Shown here piece by piece: positions 1-8,079 of a stretch of 64,000 nucleotides of DNA. The notes under the pieces were generated by a model that made no database searches, was not told where the DNA came from, and saw only the letters and a program-made list of their open reading frames with translations. Each line of letters begins with the position of its first letter. Position 1 is the stretch's first letter. The stretch is taken from NCBI GenBank assembly GCA_963922455.1, contig CAWUIO010000001.1, positions 1 through 64,000 of the forward strand, written 5' to 3'. A program made the translations under genes and the position numbers. The DNA is from CAWUIO01 sp963922455 (GTDB lineage Bacteria > Bacteroidota > Bacteroidia > Cytophagales > Microscillaceae).

Positions 1-1
1 G

Positions 2-1054
2 TTCCCGAAATGGCCCTTTGCAGCCCATATAATTAAATTTAAACAGTTTCTTATTCTTATTTTCTTTTTTTGCACATGCAGCGTTCTCTTGGCCCAAGAT
101 AATACGCTGATTAATTTATTCAAGCAGTTGAACCCTTCGGTAGTGACCATACAGACTACGGAGTTTAAGGTCAAGGATGCTCAAGTCCAACCCTCCCAGG
201 GCATCGGGTCCGGAGTAATAATTGAGGAAAAAGGACTAATCATTACGGCCGCTCACGTAGTAGAAACCGCCAATGAAATCCTGGTAAAACTAGAAAACGA
301 GCGCAGTTACCCAGCCGATATTGTCAAAATCGTTCCCAGTGCCGATGTTGCCCTCCTAAAACTTCAAAACCCACCCCGCGACCTGAATAAACGCGTGGCT
401 AAGATTGGTAATACCGAAGAATTACAAATTGGTCAGGATATCTTAGTGATTGGCGCTCCCTATGGCTTAGAACATTCCCTCTCCCGGGGCATTGTCAGTG
501 GCCGTATGAAACGCCAAATGGTACTTAATGGAGAAGCCGTGGGTTTTATACAAACCGATGCGGCCATCAATCAGGGAAATTCAGGCGGGCCTATGTTTTA
601 CCGGCAAGGGGAGCTCGTCGGGATTGTTAGCTTTATTCTTTCCCGGGGAGGAGGCTTTGATGGTATCGGCTTTGCCGTAGATATTAACTCAGCCAAAAAA
701 GTTCTTTTAGAAGACAATAGCTTTTGGACGGGCTTTGATGGGGTGTTTCTCAACCCTAGCTTGGCCGAGCTCTTGAATGTCCCTAATGCTTCCGGCCTTT
801 TGGTACAAAGAGTAACCAGCAATACCCTAGCCGAATCCATGGGGCTAAGAGGCGGTTTCTTTCAAGCAGAACTGTTGGGGCAAAAACTTTGGTTGGGCGG
901 TGATATTATTCTGAGTATCCAAGGCAGTGATTGCCGGGCCCCCCAGCACTTACCCGATATCCGAGAGCAGATCTTGAGCTTGCAAAAAGGCGAGGCCCTT
1001 ACGATGACCATACTTCGAAAAGGCCAAATAATAGAGCTAAAAGCTAATATGTAG
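2..1054 (+). CDS. HtrA/Deg-like periplasmic serine protease with PDZ domain (5' partial)
   Basis: Trypsin-like S1C protease that probably acts in periplasmic protein quality control. Counting from the TTG at 89, the triad is visible as His56 (ITAAHVV), Asp86 (SADVALL) and Ser165 (GNSGGP). A PDZ domain follows from about residue 230, including the GGDIILSIQG stretch. The TTG at 89 is not a credible start. The frame stays open to the window edge, and just upstream it encodes a hydrophobic segment (FLILIFFFCTCSVLLAQ) that reads as a signal peptide with cleavage near AQD. No in-frame ATG is visible, so the true start lies outside the window. At about 350 residues it is shorter than DegP and has one PDZ, like DegS-type proteins. 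Family assignment is firm; the substrate is unknown. Confidence 0.9.
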   Translation, partial: FPKWPFAAHIIKFKQFLILIFFFCTCSVLLAQDNTLINLFKQLNPSVVTIQTTEFKVKDAQVQPSQGIGSGVIIEEKGLIITAAHVVETANEILVKLENERSYPADIVKIVPSADVALLKLQNPPRDLNKRVAKIGNTEELQIGQDILVIGAPYGLEHSLSRGIVSGRMKRQMVLNGEAVGFIQTDAAINQGNSGGPMFYRQGELVGIVSFILSRGGGFDGIGFAVDINSAKKVLLEDNSFWTGFDGVFLNPSLAELLNVPNASGLLVQRVTSNTLAESMGLRGGFFQAELLGQKLWLGGDIILSIQGSDCRAPQHLPDIREQILSLQKGEALTMTILRKGQIIELKANM

Positions 1055-1096
1055 GCAGGCTGAGGCCAATTCTTTGGGAATGTGTATATTGGCCCT

Positions 1097-2107
1097 ATGC
1101 AAAAAGTGGAAAAAATACTCCCCTATTTATTTGCTGTCCTATTACCGGCGGTCAATATTTTAAGTAATTATCCTTTTAGGCCTCCCCGAATACCCATGAG
1201 CTTTGAGGTGATTTTTCCCCGGGTATTACTTTTGATGCCTTTCCTATTCTTTATTTGGAAGCTAAACGAATGGGTGATTTTTGGTAAGCCCCCTTTTCTT
1301 TCCTTTCACCAAAGATACGCGATAAAAACCCGGGTGATTATTGCCAACCTAGGCTTAATTTCTTTTTTCTTAGTCTTTGAGCTTTTTATATTCCCCTTTG
1401 AACCCATCCTAGTTTATCCAGGAATGTTGGCAATACGTATGTCTATGGCCACTATCCTAGTTAGTGCCATACTCTTTGGCTTTAAAGGGATTCGGGAGCG
1501 TGAGGCCCTCAAGCGGAGCAACTTAGCCTTGCAATCCGAAAATATGCTGGCCCAATTTGAAATCTTAAAGCAACAAGTTAACCCCCACTTTTTATTCAAT
1601 TCCTTAAGCACCCTTCGCTCGATGGTCCGTGCCCAAGACCCTCAGGCCGAAGAGTATTTGCTCAACCTTTCAGAAGTTTATCGGGAAATTTTAAAAAAAC
1701 GCGAAGTATACGAAATCAGTCTCAAAGACGAACTTGCCTTTCTAAAAAAATACAAATCCTTACTTGAGTTAAGGCACGGGCCAGCCCTCCAAGTAGAATT
1801 GCAAATAAACCCTGAAAGTCTGGATAAGAAATTGCCTACCTTTGCCTTGCAACTTTTATTAGAAAATTGCATAAAGCATAATGTAGTTGCCGAGGCCCAT
1901 CCCTTAAAAGTCCGCATTTATCAGCCTTCCTCTGACATTTTGTGTATGGAAAACAATCTTCAAATCAAAAAGGGGAATATTGATTCCCAAGGGCTTGGCC
2001 TGGAAAACCTTCGCAAGCGATATGAGTTTGTGAACCGCCCAGATGGCCTGGTAATTGAGCAAGATCAAGAAACTTTTCGGGTTTGTTTAGCCCTTTTAAC
2101 GATATGA
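1097..2107 (+). CDS. LytS-type membrane sensor histidine kinase
   Basis: Membrane histidine kinase of the His_kinase/LytS (YehU-like) class, which passes phosphate to a LytTR response regulator. The first 130 residues hold about four hydrophobic segments without a recognisable ligand domain. The phospho-acceptor motif is NPHFLFNSL (His164 from the ATG start). ATP-binding features follow: LLLENCIKHN (N box) and GLGLENLRKRY (G box). A GTG at 1082 could extend the protein by five residues, but the ATG at 1097 is preferred. The stop overlaps the response-regulator start in an ATGA at 2104-2107, so the two genes are translationally coupled. The stimulus cannot be read from the sequence. Confidence 0.9.
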   Translation: MQKVEKILPYLFAVLLPAVNILSNYPFRPPRIPMSFEVIFPRVLLLMPFLFFIWKLNEWVIFGKPPFLSFHQRYAIKTRVIIANLGLISFFLVFELFIFPFEPILVYPGMLAIRMSMATILVSAILFGFKGIREREALKRSNLALQSENMLAQFEILKQQVNPHFLFNSLSTLRSMVRAQDPQAEEYLLNLSEVYREILKKREVYEISLKDELAFLKKYKSLLELRHGPALQVELQINPESLDKKLPTFALQLLLENCIKHNVVAEAHPLKVRIYQPSSDILCMENNLQIKKGNIDSQGLGLENLRKRYEFVNRPDGLVIEQDQETFRVCLALLTI

Positions 2108-2874
2108 ATATATTGATCATCGAGGATGAAAACCACACCGCCCAATTGCTTAAGGAAATGATCGAGTCGGAAAGCGAAAATTTGATCATTGGAGTTTTGG
2201 AAAGCATAGAGGAGGGAGCCCGGTTTATCGAGAAGCATAAAAATAAGATTGACCTCATCTTCTTGGATATCCACCTAGCCGATGGTATTTGTTTCGAGCT
2301 TTTTGACCAAGTGGAAGTGAGTACTCCGGTAGTTTTTTGTACCGCCTACGACTCCTACGCCTTACAAGCCTTTCAAAGCAATGGGGTTGGGTATATTTTG
2401 AAGCCTTTTCGAGAAAAAGACATTCGGGAAGTTTTTGAAAAATTGGAAACCCTGGGCGAAAAATGGCACCCCAACTCCGAGCTGAATCAGCAACTGAAAA
2501 CCGAAATACAAGCCGATACCCCCACCCAAGCCAGTTTTTTGGTGCAATTCCGGGATAAGATGTTTCCGGTGGCCATTGACGATATTGGTGCCGTGGCTTT
2601 GGAGCACGAAACCGTCTATCTCTACCGCCTTAGCGGGCAGAAATACCCTATTTTCAAGACTTTGGAGCAAATAGAAAAAGTCCTCAACCCCAAAGATTTT
2701 TTCCGGGTAAACCGTCAAATGTTGATCCGTCGCCAGGCTATTCAGGAGATAGAGCCCTATTTTAACCGAAAAGTTGTGGTAAACCTAAGTTTTGAACTAG
2801 CCGAAAAAGCCATAGTAAGCCGTCTCAAGGTAAGCCCTTTTCTCGCTTGGGTAGAAAATCCAAGCAATGCCTAG
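2104..2874 (+). CDS. LytTR-family DNA-binding response regulator
   Basis: Response regulator partner of the upstream LytS-type kinase. The receiver domain covers residues 1-115, with acidic pocket ED (7-8), phospho-acceptor Asp55 in LIFLDIHLADG and Lys100 in ILKPF. A LytTR DNA-binding domain occupies about residues 145-250, including FFRVNRQMLIRRQAI. The ATG at 2104 overlaps the kinase stop and starts directly with the receiver (MNILIIEDEN), so the possible earlier start at 2083 is rejected. The last base of the stop codon is also the first base of a structured repeat element, which may serve as the transcript end. Target genes are unknown. Confidence 0.9.
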   Translation: MNILIIEDENHTAQLLKEMIESESENLIIGVLESIEEGARFIEKHKNKIDLIFLDIHLADGICFELFDQVEVSTPVVFCTAYDSYALQAFQSNGVGYILKPFREKDIREVFEKLETLGEKWHPNSELNQQLKTEIQADTPTQASFLVQFRDKMFPVAIDDIGAVALEHETVYLYRLSGQKYPIFKTLEQIEKVLNPKDFFRVNRQMLIRRQAIQEIEPYFNRKVVVNLSFELAEKAIVSRLKVSPFLAWVENPSNA

Positions 2875-3002
2875 GGGCTGCCCCTCGGGAGTAATTTTCT
2901 TGCCTTAGGACCTTATAGTGCCCCGAGGGTCGGGCTTTCGCTACTCGCTGGCCACCGCGCAAACCAGCGGCGAGCTCAAACAGGCCGCTCTATCCCTCAG
3001 CC
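2874..3002 (+). repeat. Structured intergenic element, copy 1 (G type, forward)
   Basis: Begins GGGGCTGCCCC and ends ATCCCTCAGCC. The variable internal stem is CCCCTCGGG near the start with CCCGAGGG about 35 bases later, followed by the conserved TCGGGCTTTCGCTACTCGC box. A second stem pairs CTCGCTGG with CCAGCGGCGAG. The closing pair is GGCTG/CAGCC. It begins on the last base of the response-regulator stop codon and is followed by seven Ts, so it could also end transcription. Confidence 0.9.
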
Positions 3003-3103
3003 TTTTTTTAATTTAAAATTCTAATAGGATAAGCATCCTACTACTTCCGGGCTTGTCTCTAAATTAAGAAAACGATCAATCATCAAGTCTGAATAAAGTC
3101 CTT

Positions 3104-3865
3104 ATGAAAGCATTATGTACCTACGTTTGCTGCTTAAGTTTGGCCATCCTATCTTGTCGCGCTCAAGAGGTAGCCGATAAAATAAACATAGTTATTCCGA
3201 GTATAGAGCAGGAAGCTAGCTCGGTATGGAGGACCATCCGCGATATCCAATTCTTTGAAAGAGCGGGCTATACCATAAACCTCCCCAATGACCCCCTCAT
3301 AGACTCCCTTATTCAAAAGTGTAAAAATGGCAATTTTGGCAATGCCGACTTTTCTAGTATTTATCAATTACTGGAAGACAAAGTGTTTAAAGCCTCTGAT
3401 TATCAGGCAGCTTACCAAAAAGTAAAAAGCCAAAAAAATAAGCTAAATCTCCTGATTCAAGAGATTGCCCGCAGCAAAGACACTTGGGACTGGGATTTCT
3501 TACTTTTTGATAGCTATGATGTCATCTTCACCCTGTACGGCAGTGGGGGAAGTTTTGACCCAGAATCTGCTAAAGTAATCCTGTATACCAATCCCAAGGG
3601 ACAATTTAAAAATTATAAAAATCCGGCCAATACCATCCTCCACGAAATCGTTCATATTGGTATGGAGAAGTCACTAGTACAGAAGTGGCAGGTATCGCAT
3701 ATCGAGAAAGAAAAACTGGTAGATTCCTTCGTGTATTTCATGTTTAGAGAGGAGTTGCCGGAGTACACCATGCAAGAGATGGGAGAGCAGCGCTTGGGGG
3801 CTCTTATAAAGGGCAAAGAGGATTTACAGAAACTAAATCACGTTTTAGAAAATTTAAGTCGATAA
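3104..3865 (+). CDS. Secreted putative zinc-dependent protein with HExxH motif
   Basis: Exported protein of 253 residues with an N-terminal signal; LAILSC could be a lipobox, or cleavage may occur after RAQ. The one recognisable motif is HEIVH (about residue 185), the zinc-binding HExxH of metallopeptidases. An acidic stretch (IEKEKLVDSFV) follows about 20-25 residues later and could supply the third ligand. It does not match a metalloprotease family I can name, so peptidase activity is inferred from the motif alone. It lies alone between a repeat element and an unknown gene. Confidence is high for a real gene and low for the enzymatic role. Confidence 0.7.
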   Translation: MKALCTYVCCLSLAILSCRAQEVADKINIVIPSIEQEASSVWRTIRDIQFFERAGYTINLPNDPLIDSLIQKCKNGNFGNADFSSIYQLLEDKVFKASDYQAAYQKVKSQKNKLNLLIQEIARSKDTWDWDFLLFDSYDVIFTLYGSGGSFDPESAKVILYTNPKGQFKNYKNPANTILHEIVHIGMEKSLVQKWQVSHIEKEKLVDSFVYFMFREELPEYTMQEMGEQRLGALIKGKEDLQKLNHVLENLSR

Positions 3866-3951
3866 AACTTAGGCTTTCACCATATTGCGAAAATAGGGGA
3901 GGGCTAAAGTAGGCTCATATCCTCCCTGGGGCTATTTCCGTAAACGAAAAC

Positions 3952-4482
3952 ATGGATGCAGAAGCGTTTTATAAACAGGTCATTAGCCTTCCTCATACTT
4001 ACCCAAAACGAGATTTAGAAGAATACCTATTGGCTTTGTACAAGGGGGTAGAGGCACATAAACACCTTGAGCTAACAGATGAGTTAGGCCTTGGGCTACT
4101 CATGAAAGCCTTTGAGGAAGAGCCTTTGAGGTTTCCTGAGGCTTGGTTGTCGTGCATTGCACCCCCAGATGAGTATCTTTTACCAGATCCGGAAGATACC
4201 CATAAGGCGGATGATTTGGAAACAATCGCCCCTTACGAATACACACGGGAAGTCATAAAATTTCAGATTGCCGATTTGCATAAAATGCGGGGCAAGCAAT
4301 TAGAAAATGAATTTCGTTATTTTGGCCTCTCCTCCGAAACCGGTAAGCGCTGGTACAATTTTGATCCCTTTACCAATTTAGAGTGCGGTGCTCGTTGTAT
4401 GCTCGACACGGGGTTTGATTTTAGTACCATGGATTGGTCCTTTATTGGAGTGCTGCTCGAAAACGGGAGGATGTATGAGTAA
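3952..4482 (+). CDS. Hypothetical cytoplasmic protein
   Basis: A 176-residue acidic protein without signal peptide or membrane segments. I do not recognise the family. The C-terminal third carries the best conserved-looking stretch (RWYNFDPFTNLECGARCML, then DWSFIGVLLENGRMYE), rich in aromatics and with two cysteines. The overall look is of a small globular Bacteroidota protein of the SUKH/immunity or DUF type, but nothing specific supports a toxin or antitoxin role. It lies 86 bp downstream of the HExxH gene on the same strand, and a repeat element follows 68 bp after its stop. Confidence 0.65.
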   Translation: MDAEAFYKQVISLPHTYPKRDLEEYLLALYKGVEAHKHLELTDELGLGLLMKAFEEEPLRFPEAWLSCIAPPDEYLLPDPEDTHKADDLETIAPYEYTREVIKFQIADLHKMRGKQLENEFRYFGLSSETGKRWYNFDPFTNLECGARCMLDTGFDFSTMDWSFIGVLLENGRMYE

Positions 4483-4550
4483 ATAAGCTGTCCTAGCAAA
4501 ATCGTCATAGGCATGAGTGGGAGCCATAATTAAGCCCCCAAATTTTTCTT

Positions 4551-4681
4551 GGCTTAGGGATGGAACGGCCTGTTTGAGCTCGTGTTGGCCCCGCGGGGAA
4601 AGGCAGCGAGTAGTGACAGCCCGACCCGCGCCAGCACTAATTTTCTGAAAAACCCCTACTTTCTTTGCGCGGGGAAGCCCC
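4551..4681 (-). repeat. Structured intergenic element, copy 2 (T type, reverse)
   Basis: Read on the minus strand it begins GGGGCTTCCCCGCGC and ends ATCCCTAAGCC, so the closing pair is GGCTT/AAGCC. The internal stem pairs CCCGCGC with GCGCGGG across about 35 unrelated bases. The conserved box reads TCGGGCTGTCACTACTCGC. Confidence 0.9.
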
Positions 4682-4991
4682 TAGAAATTTATTCTTAAAA
4701 AAAAGCCTACACCAGAACTCACGTTAAGTAGGAAAAATAAGGAGCAAGTCATGTATGAAGGGTACTCTTTTAATGACAAATTTCTTCATCAATAGTTGTG
4801 GTGCTATACGTACGATATCGTGGCGGCAAAGTATCCCAACTGCCTAAAAAGAAAGCGGAAAGCGATTCACTGTAAGGTCTTTAGCTCTTCGGCTTTTTCA
4901 TTGCTTCAACTCCTGGTCACCCTCGTTCATTTCATCTAATCATTTGTTCATTTCAGGCCAATCTCCCCCCTATCCCCTCTAGATACCGGCG
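4682..4991. other. Non-coding stretch, nothing recognised
   Basis: About 310 bases between repeat copy 2 and the promoter of the DUF2147 gene. No convincing ORF, RNA gene or repeat was seen; it is moderately AT-rich. Confidence 0.5.
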
Positions 4992-4999
4992 TATATTTG
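4992..4999 (+). promoter_or_regulatory. Bacteroidota -7 promoter box for the efflux operon
   Basis: TATATTTG matches the Bacteroidota -7 consensus TAnnTTTG exactly and lies 24 bases before the ATG at 5024. No clear TTG -33 box was found at the usual spacing, so the call rests on one box and position. Confidence 0.4.
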
Positions 5000-5023
5000 A
5001 ATGTAATCAATCAACAAAATTCG

Positions 5024-5458
5024 ATGATCAAACGCACGGTATTTTTCTTAACGCTATTAACACTTGGCCTGTCTAGTGGAATGGCCCAAAGCAAGTCCCA
5101 AGACATTCTGGGGATTTGGGCAAACCCCCCAGCAGACGCCCACATAGAAATTTTTGAGGAAAATGGCCGCTACTTTGGAAAAGTTGTCTGGCTGAAAGAT
5201 CCGCTAGACCCCCAAGGAAACCCCAAAAAAGATAAGAATAACCCCAAGGCATCGCTGAGAACCCGGGAAATTTTGGGAATAACCCTCTTGCATGACCTGC
5301 AATACAAAGGCGGTAAGTACAGTGGCGGTAGCATTTACACACCCGAAAGAGGGATGGAGCTATCCTGCAAAGCCCAAATGACTTCTGCCCAAGAATTAAA
5401 GCTAACTGTATCGAAGGGCATATTTAGTAAAAATGTAATCTGGACCCGCGTAGACTAA
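5024..5458 (+). CDS. DUF2147 family exported protein
   Basis: Small exported protein of the DUF2147 family, a beta-rich domain of unknown role. A signal peptide covers about residues 1-22 (FFLTLLTLGLSSGMAQ). The mature part begins DILGIWANPP and carries typical GRYFGKVVWLKDP, REILGITLLHDL and GGSIYTPERG features. The ATG at 5024 gives a clean signal peptide; the TTG at 4997 would add nine unlikely residues and overlaps the promoter box. The gene is the first of an efflux operon, with only two bases between its stop and the TolC-like gene. It may be an accessory envelope protein of that pump, but this is inferred from position alone. Confidence 0.85.
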   Translation: MIKRTVFFLTLLTLGLSSGMAQSKSQDILGIWANPPADAHIEIFEENGRYFGKVVWLKDPLDPQGNPKKDKNNPKASLRTREILGITLLHDLQYKGGKYSGGSIYTPERGMELSCKAQMTSAQELKLTVSKGIFSKNVIWTRVD

Positions 5459-5460
5459 TC

Positions 5461-6786
5461 ATGAGAAACCTAACTATACTAATCCTATTCATTGGGGGAA
5501 GCCTGAGCCAAGGCTACTCCCAAACGGTCCGAAGTGCTTATACCTTGAGATCCTTAGAAGATGCCTGGACCCTGGCTTCCGAAAATAATGTAGATATCCA
5601 AAATGAAGCCCGAGACATTGAAAACGCCGAACTAGATGTAAAACTGGCCAAGGCTAGGCGCCTACCCAGCATTAATGGAAGTTTTTCTCTGCAAAATAAT
5701 TTAAGCCTGGCTACTACACCCTTGCCTGGAGAAATATTTGGCCAACCTGGGGAAACCATTAATGCCCAATTTGGTCAAGACTACAACTGGAATGCCGGGA
5801 TAACGGTCAATAAATCCCTCTTTAACTTGCAAGAAAAACGGCAGGTCCGTTTGGCAGAGCAAGGGGTTTCCCTTAGCCAAGCCCAGGAAAAGCTGACCCG
5901 GCAAACCCTGAGAGAACAAATTGCCCAGCAATATTATACCATTTTAATCCTAGAAAAGGGGCTGGCCCTAGACCGCCAAAACCTGGAATTGATGGATAGC
6001 TTAGAAAACCTCTCCCAGCAAAAATTAGACGAAGGTCTAATAGATGCCTCCGCCCTATACCAAGCCGAGTTGAATAAAAAACTGGTAGAAGAAAGCATTT
6101 TAGAACGGGAGCGCATGTTAAACCAGTCAAACAGCCAACTCAAAACGCTCTTAGGAGTAGATACTTCTACCCAAATAGAATTTCAAGAGGAAATTGAGGG
6201 ATCTGGCGTTTCGGAGGGCTCTCTTGATCTAGCCCCCGATGCTCTGGTGGCCGTGTATGAAAAACAGTATCTGCAAGCCGAGCATATGCTTCGGGTAGAA
6301 AAAGCCGCCTATTGGCCCTCAATCAGTTCCAATGCCTACTTTGGGCAGCAGCAGTTTCGCAATGACTTTGGGCTATCCTTTCAGGGGTCTGATTGGAATC
6401 CCTACAATTATTTGGGTTTTACCTTGCAGGTTCCCATTTTTCAGGGAGGACAAACGCGTAAGCAAGTCAAAAAAGCCCAGAATGACTGGCAAATCGCCGA
6501 AAATACCTGGAAAGATGTGCAGCGTGAGTCGATCATCTTAGATCAACAATTGATTGAGCAAGACCGGCTCTATCGCGAGCTGGCCAATAATACCCAAGAA
6601 AGATACGAGGTCCGACAAAAGCAGTGGGAGCTTTCTGAGCAAAGATATGAGGAAGGGATCATCTCACTGGACACCCACCTCTTGATCTTTGAAGATTATT
6701 TACAGGCCGAAAATATCTACCTGAATAGCTTATTGAATGTCTATTTAAATTATTCAAGCATTATATCCCGCCGGGAAAAAATATAA
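5461..6786 (+). CDS. TolC-family outer-membrane efflux protein
   Basis: Outer-membrane channel of the OEP/TolC family, 441 residues, forming the exit duct of a tripartite pump. An N-terminal signal ends near GYSQ. Two OEP repeats are visible as long helical, Gln/Glu-rich segments (about 30-220 and 245-435), with typical motifs such as ARRLPSINGSF and the later KAAYWPSISSNAYFGQQ. It follows the DUF2147 gene directly. It is separated from the adaptor, permease and ATPase genes by 150 bases that contain a divergent structured element. The set resembles MacAB-TolC or a Bacteroidota ABC exporter; the substrate is unknown. Confidence 0.9.
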   Translation: MRNLTILILFIGGSLSQGYSQTVRSAYTLRSLEDAWTLASENNVDIQNEARDIENAELDVKLAKARRLPSINGSFSLQNNLSLATTPLPGEIFGQPGETINAQFGQDYNWNAGITVNKSLFNLQEKRQVRLAEQGVSLSQAQEKLTRQTLREQIAQQYYTILILEKGLALDRQNLELMDSLENLSQQKLDEGLIDASALYQAELNKKLVEESILERERMLNQSNSQLKTLLGVDTSTQIEFQEEIEGSGVSEGSLDLAPDALVAVYEKQYLQAEHMLRVEKAAYWPSISSNAYFGQQQFRNDFGLSFQGSDWNPYNYLGFTLQVPIFQGGQTRKQVKKAQNDWQIAENTWKDVQRESIILDQQLIEQDRLYRELANNTQERYEVRQKQWELSEQRYEEGIISLDTHLLIFEDYLQAENIYLNSLLNVYLNYSSIISRREKI

Positions 6787-6792
6787 ACGATT

Positions 6793-6922
6793 GGCTGAGG
6801 GATGGGACTCCTTTTTATGAAAGTGTGAGCCTGCCGCAGGATGAGCAAGGGCCATGGAGTGGCTAGGTCCCAAGCCTCGACATTACTTGACAGATTGAAA
6901 ATTACAACCGGGGGGCAGCCCC
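6793..6922 (-). repeat. Structured intergenic element, copy 3 (G type, reverse, divergent core)
   Basis: Both ends are canonical on the minus strand (GGGGCTGCCCC at the start, ATCCCTCAGCC at the end, closing pair GGCTG/CAGCC). The interior lacks the TCGGGCTTTCGCTACTCGC and GAGCTCAAACAGGCCG boxes. Instead it has its own pairings, for example GGGAC with GTCCC and the small palindrome CCTGCGGCAGG. It lies inside the efflux operon between the channel and adaptor genes. Confidence 0.7.
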
Positions 6923-6938
6923 AAAACGCGTAAATCTT

Positions 6939-8072
6939 ATGAATCCTAAATCACGAATGCAGACTAAATATATCAATACCATGCGCAAGAAAAACCTTTT
7001 GTTTGTATTGGGAACCGCTTGGATCTTCTGTTTGGGAGCCTGTTCAAGCCCCGAACCCATCCGGGCCCAACGCGGCGAACTGATTGACGCCGTATACGCA
7101 AGCGGTTACTTAATCACCGACGATGAATATGTAGTCACCGCCCGGGCCGAGGGCTACCTGCTCAAAGCCGAAGTCGACGAAGGGGATTCGGTCGAGGCAG
7201 CCTCTCCCTTGTTTTTTCTATCCAATGAGGTGCAAGCAGCGCAATTAAACAATGCCGAGCTCAATTATCGTGATGCCCGATTGGATGTATCGCCCAACTC
7301 CCCTCAACTGGAGCAGATAGAAGCCCAAATTGCCCAAGTAGAAGCGCAATTAGCATTAGACCGGAAAAATTACGAACGATACCAACGATTGGTCAAAACT
7401 CAAGCTGTTTCCCAGGCAGAGTTTGAAAAAACGGAGTTTCAGTATAAAAATACCCAGTTGCAGCTCGACATCCTCAAAGAATCCCGGGCCGATCTCCAAA
7501 AAAGCCTTAAGCTCCGGCTAGCGCAAGAGGCCAACCAAGTACGCATCCAGAATGAAAACAATCAAGACTATTTTCTAGCCAGTAGCATTTCAGGACGAGT
7601 TTTGGAAGTCTACAAACAAGAGGGTGAGTTTGTGAAAAAAGGAGAGGCCATCGCCAAAATTGGGGGAGGGGCTATCCGGGCCAAACTCTACATTGCCGAA
7701 GAGGATATCAAACGGATTAAAATGAACCAAAACTGCCTCATCTCCTTAAATACAGACCCCGATAGCACCTATCCGGCCCAAATTTCCAAAATATACCCCA
7801 GCTTTGATACCGACGAACAGTCGTATCTTGTAGAAGCTAGCTTTGCGAAAATGCCCGAAGGACTGTATGCCAACTCCCAACTCCAAGCCAATGTGGTGAT
7901 TGCCAAAAAACAAAATGTACTCTATATCCCCAATTTATACCTGGAAAATGGCAACCTGGTCAAGATGGAAGATGGCTCGAAACGCGAGCTCAAAATTGGG
8001 CTAGTTACCGAAGCCTGGTCGGAAGTCCTGGAAGGATTAAGCGAAGATGAGGAAATTGTTTTACCCAATTAA
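6939..8072 (+). CDS. Efflux periplasmic adaptor (HlyD/MacA-type membrane fusion lipoprotein)
   Basis: Periplasmic adaptor linking the inner-membrane ABC permease to the TolC-like channel. A lipoprotein signal is evident (LFVLGTAWIFCLGACSS), with Cys as the probable lipidated residue. A barrel-sandwich half (ARAEGYLLKAEVDEGDSV) is followed by a long coiled-coil hairpin at about residues 110-205. The second half motif is SGRVLEVYKQEGEFVKKGE, then beta-barrel and proximal domains. The ATG at 6939 gives a long N-tail; ATGs at 6957 and 6981 are also possible, and 6981 gives the most compact signal peptide. The permease ATG lies eight bases after the stop. Confidence 0.88.
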   Translation: MNPKSRMQTKYINTMRKKNLLFVLGTAWIFCLGACSSPEPIRAQRGELIDAVYASGYLITDDEYVVTARAEGYLLKAEVDEGDSVEAASPLFFLSNEVQAAQLNNAELNYRDARLDVSPNSPQLEQIEAQIAQVEAQLALDRKNYERYQRLVKTQAVSQAEFEKTEFQYKNTQLQLDILKESRADLQKSLKLRLAQEANQVRIQNENNQDYFLASSISGRVLEVYKQEGEFVKKGEAIAKIGGGAIRAKLYIAEEDIKRIKMNQNCLISLNTDPDSTYPAQISKIYPSFDTDEQSYLVEASFAKMPEGLYANSQLQANVVIAKKQNVLYIPNLYLENGNLVKMEDGSKRELKIGLVTEAWSEVLEGLSEDEEIVLPN

Positions 8073-8079
8073 GTATCCC

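Noticed and set aside
4531..4540. TAAGCCCCCA just before element copy 2
   Set aside because: Could be the end of a second, adjacent copy, but no other family part is present.
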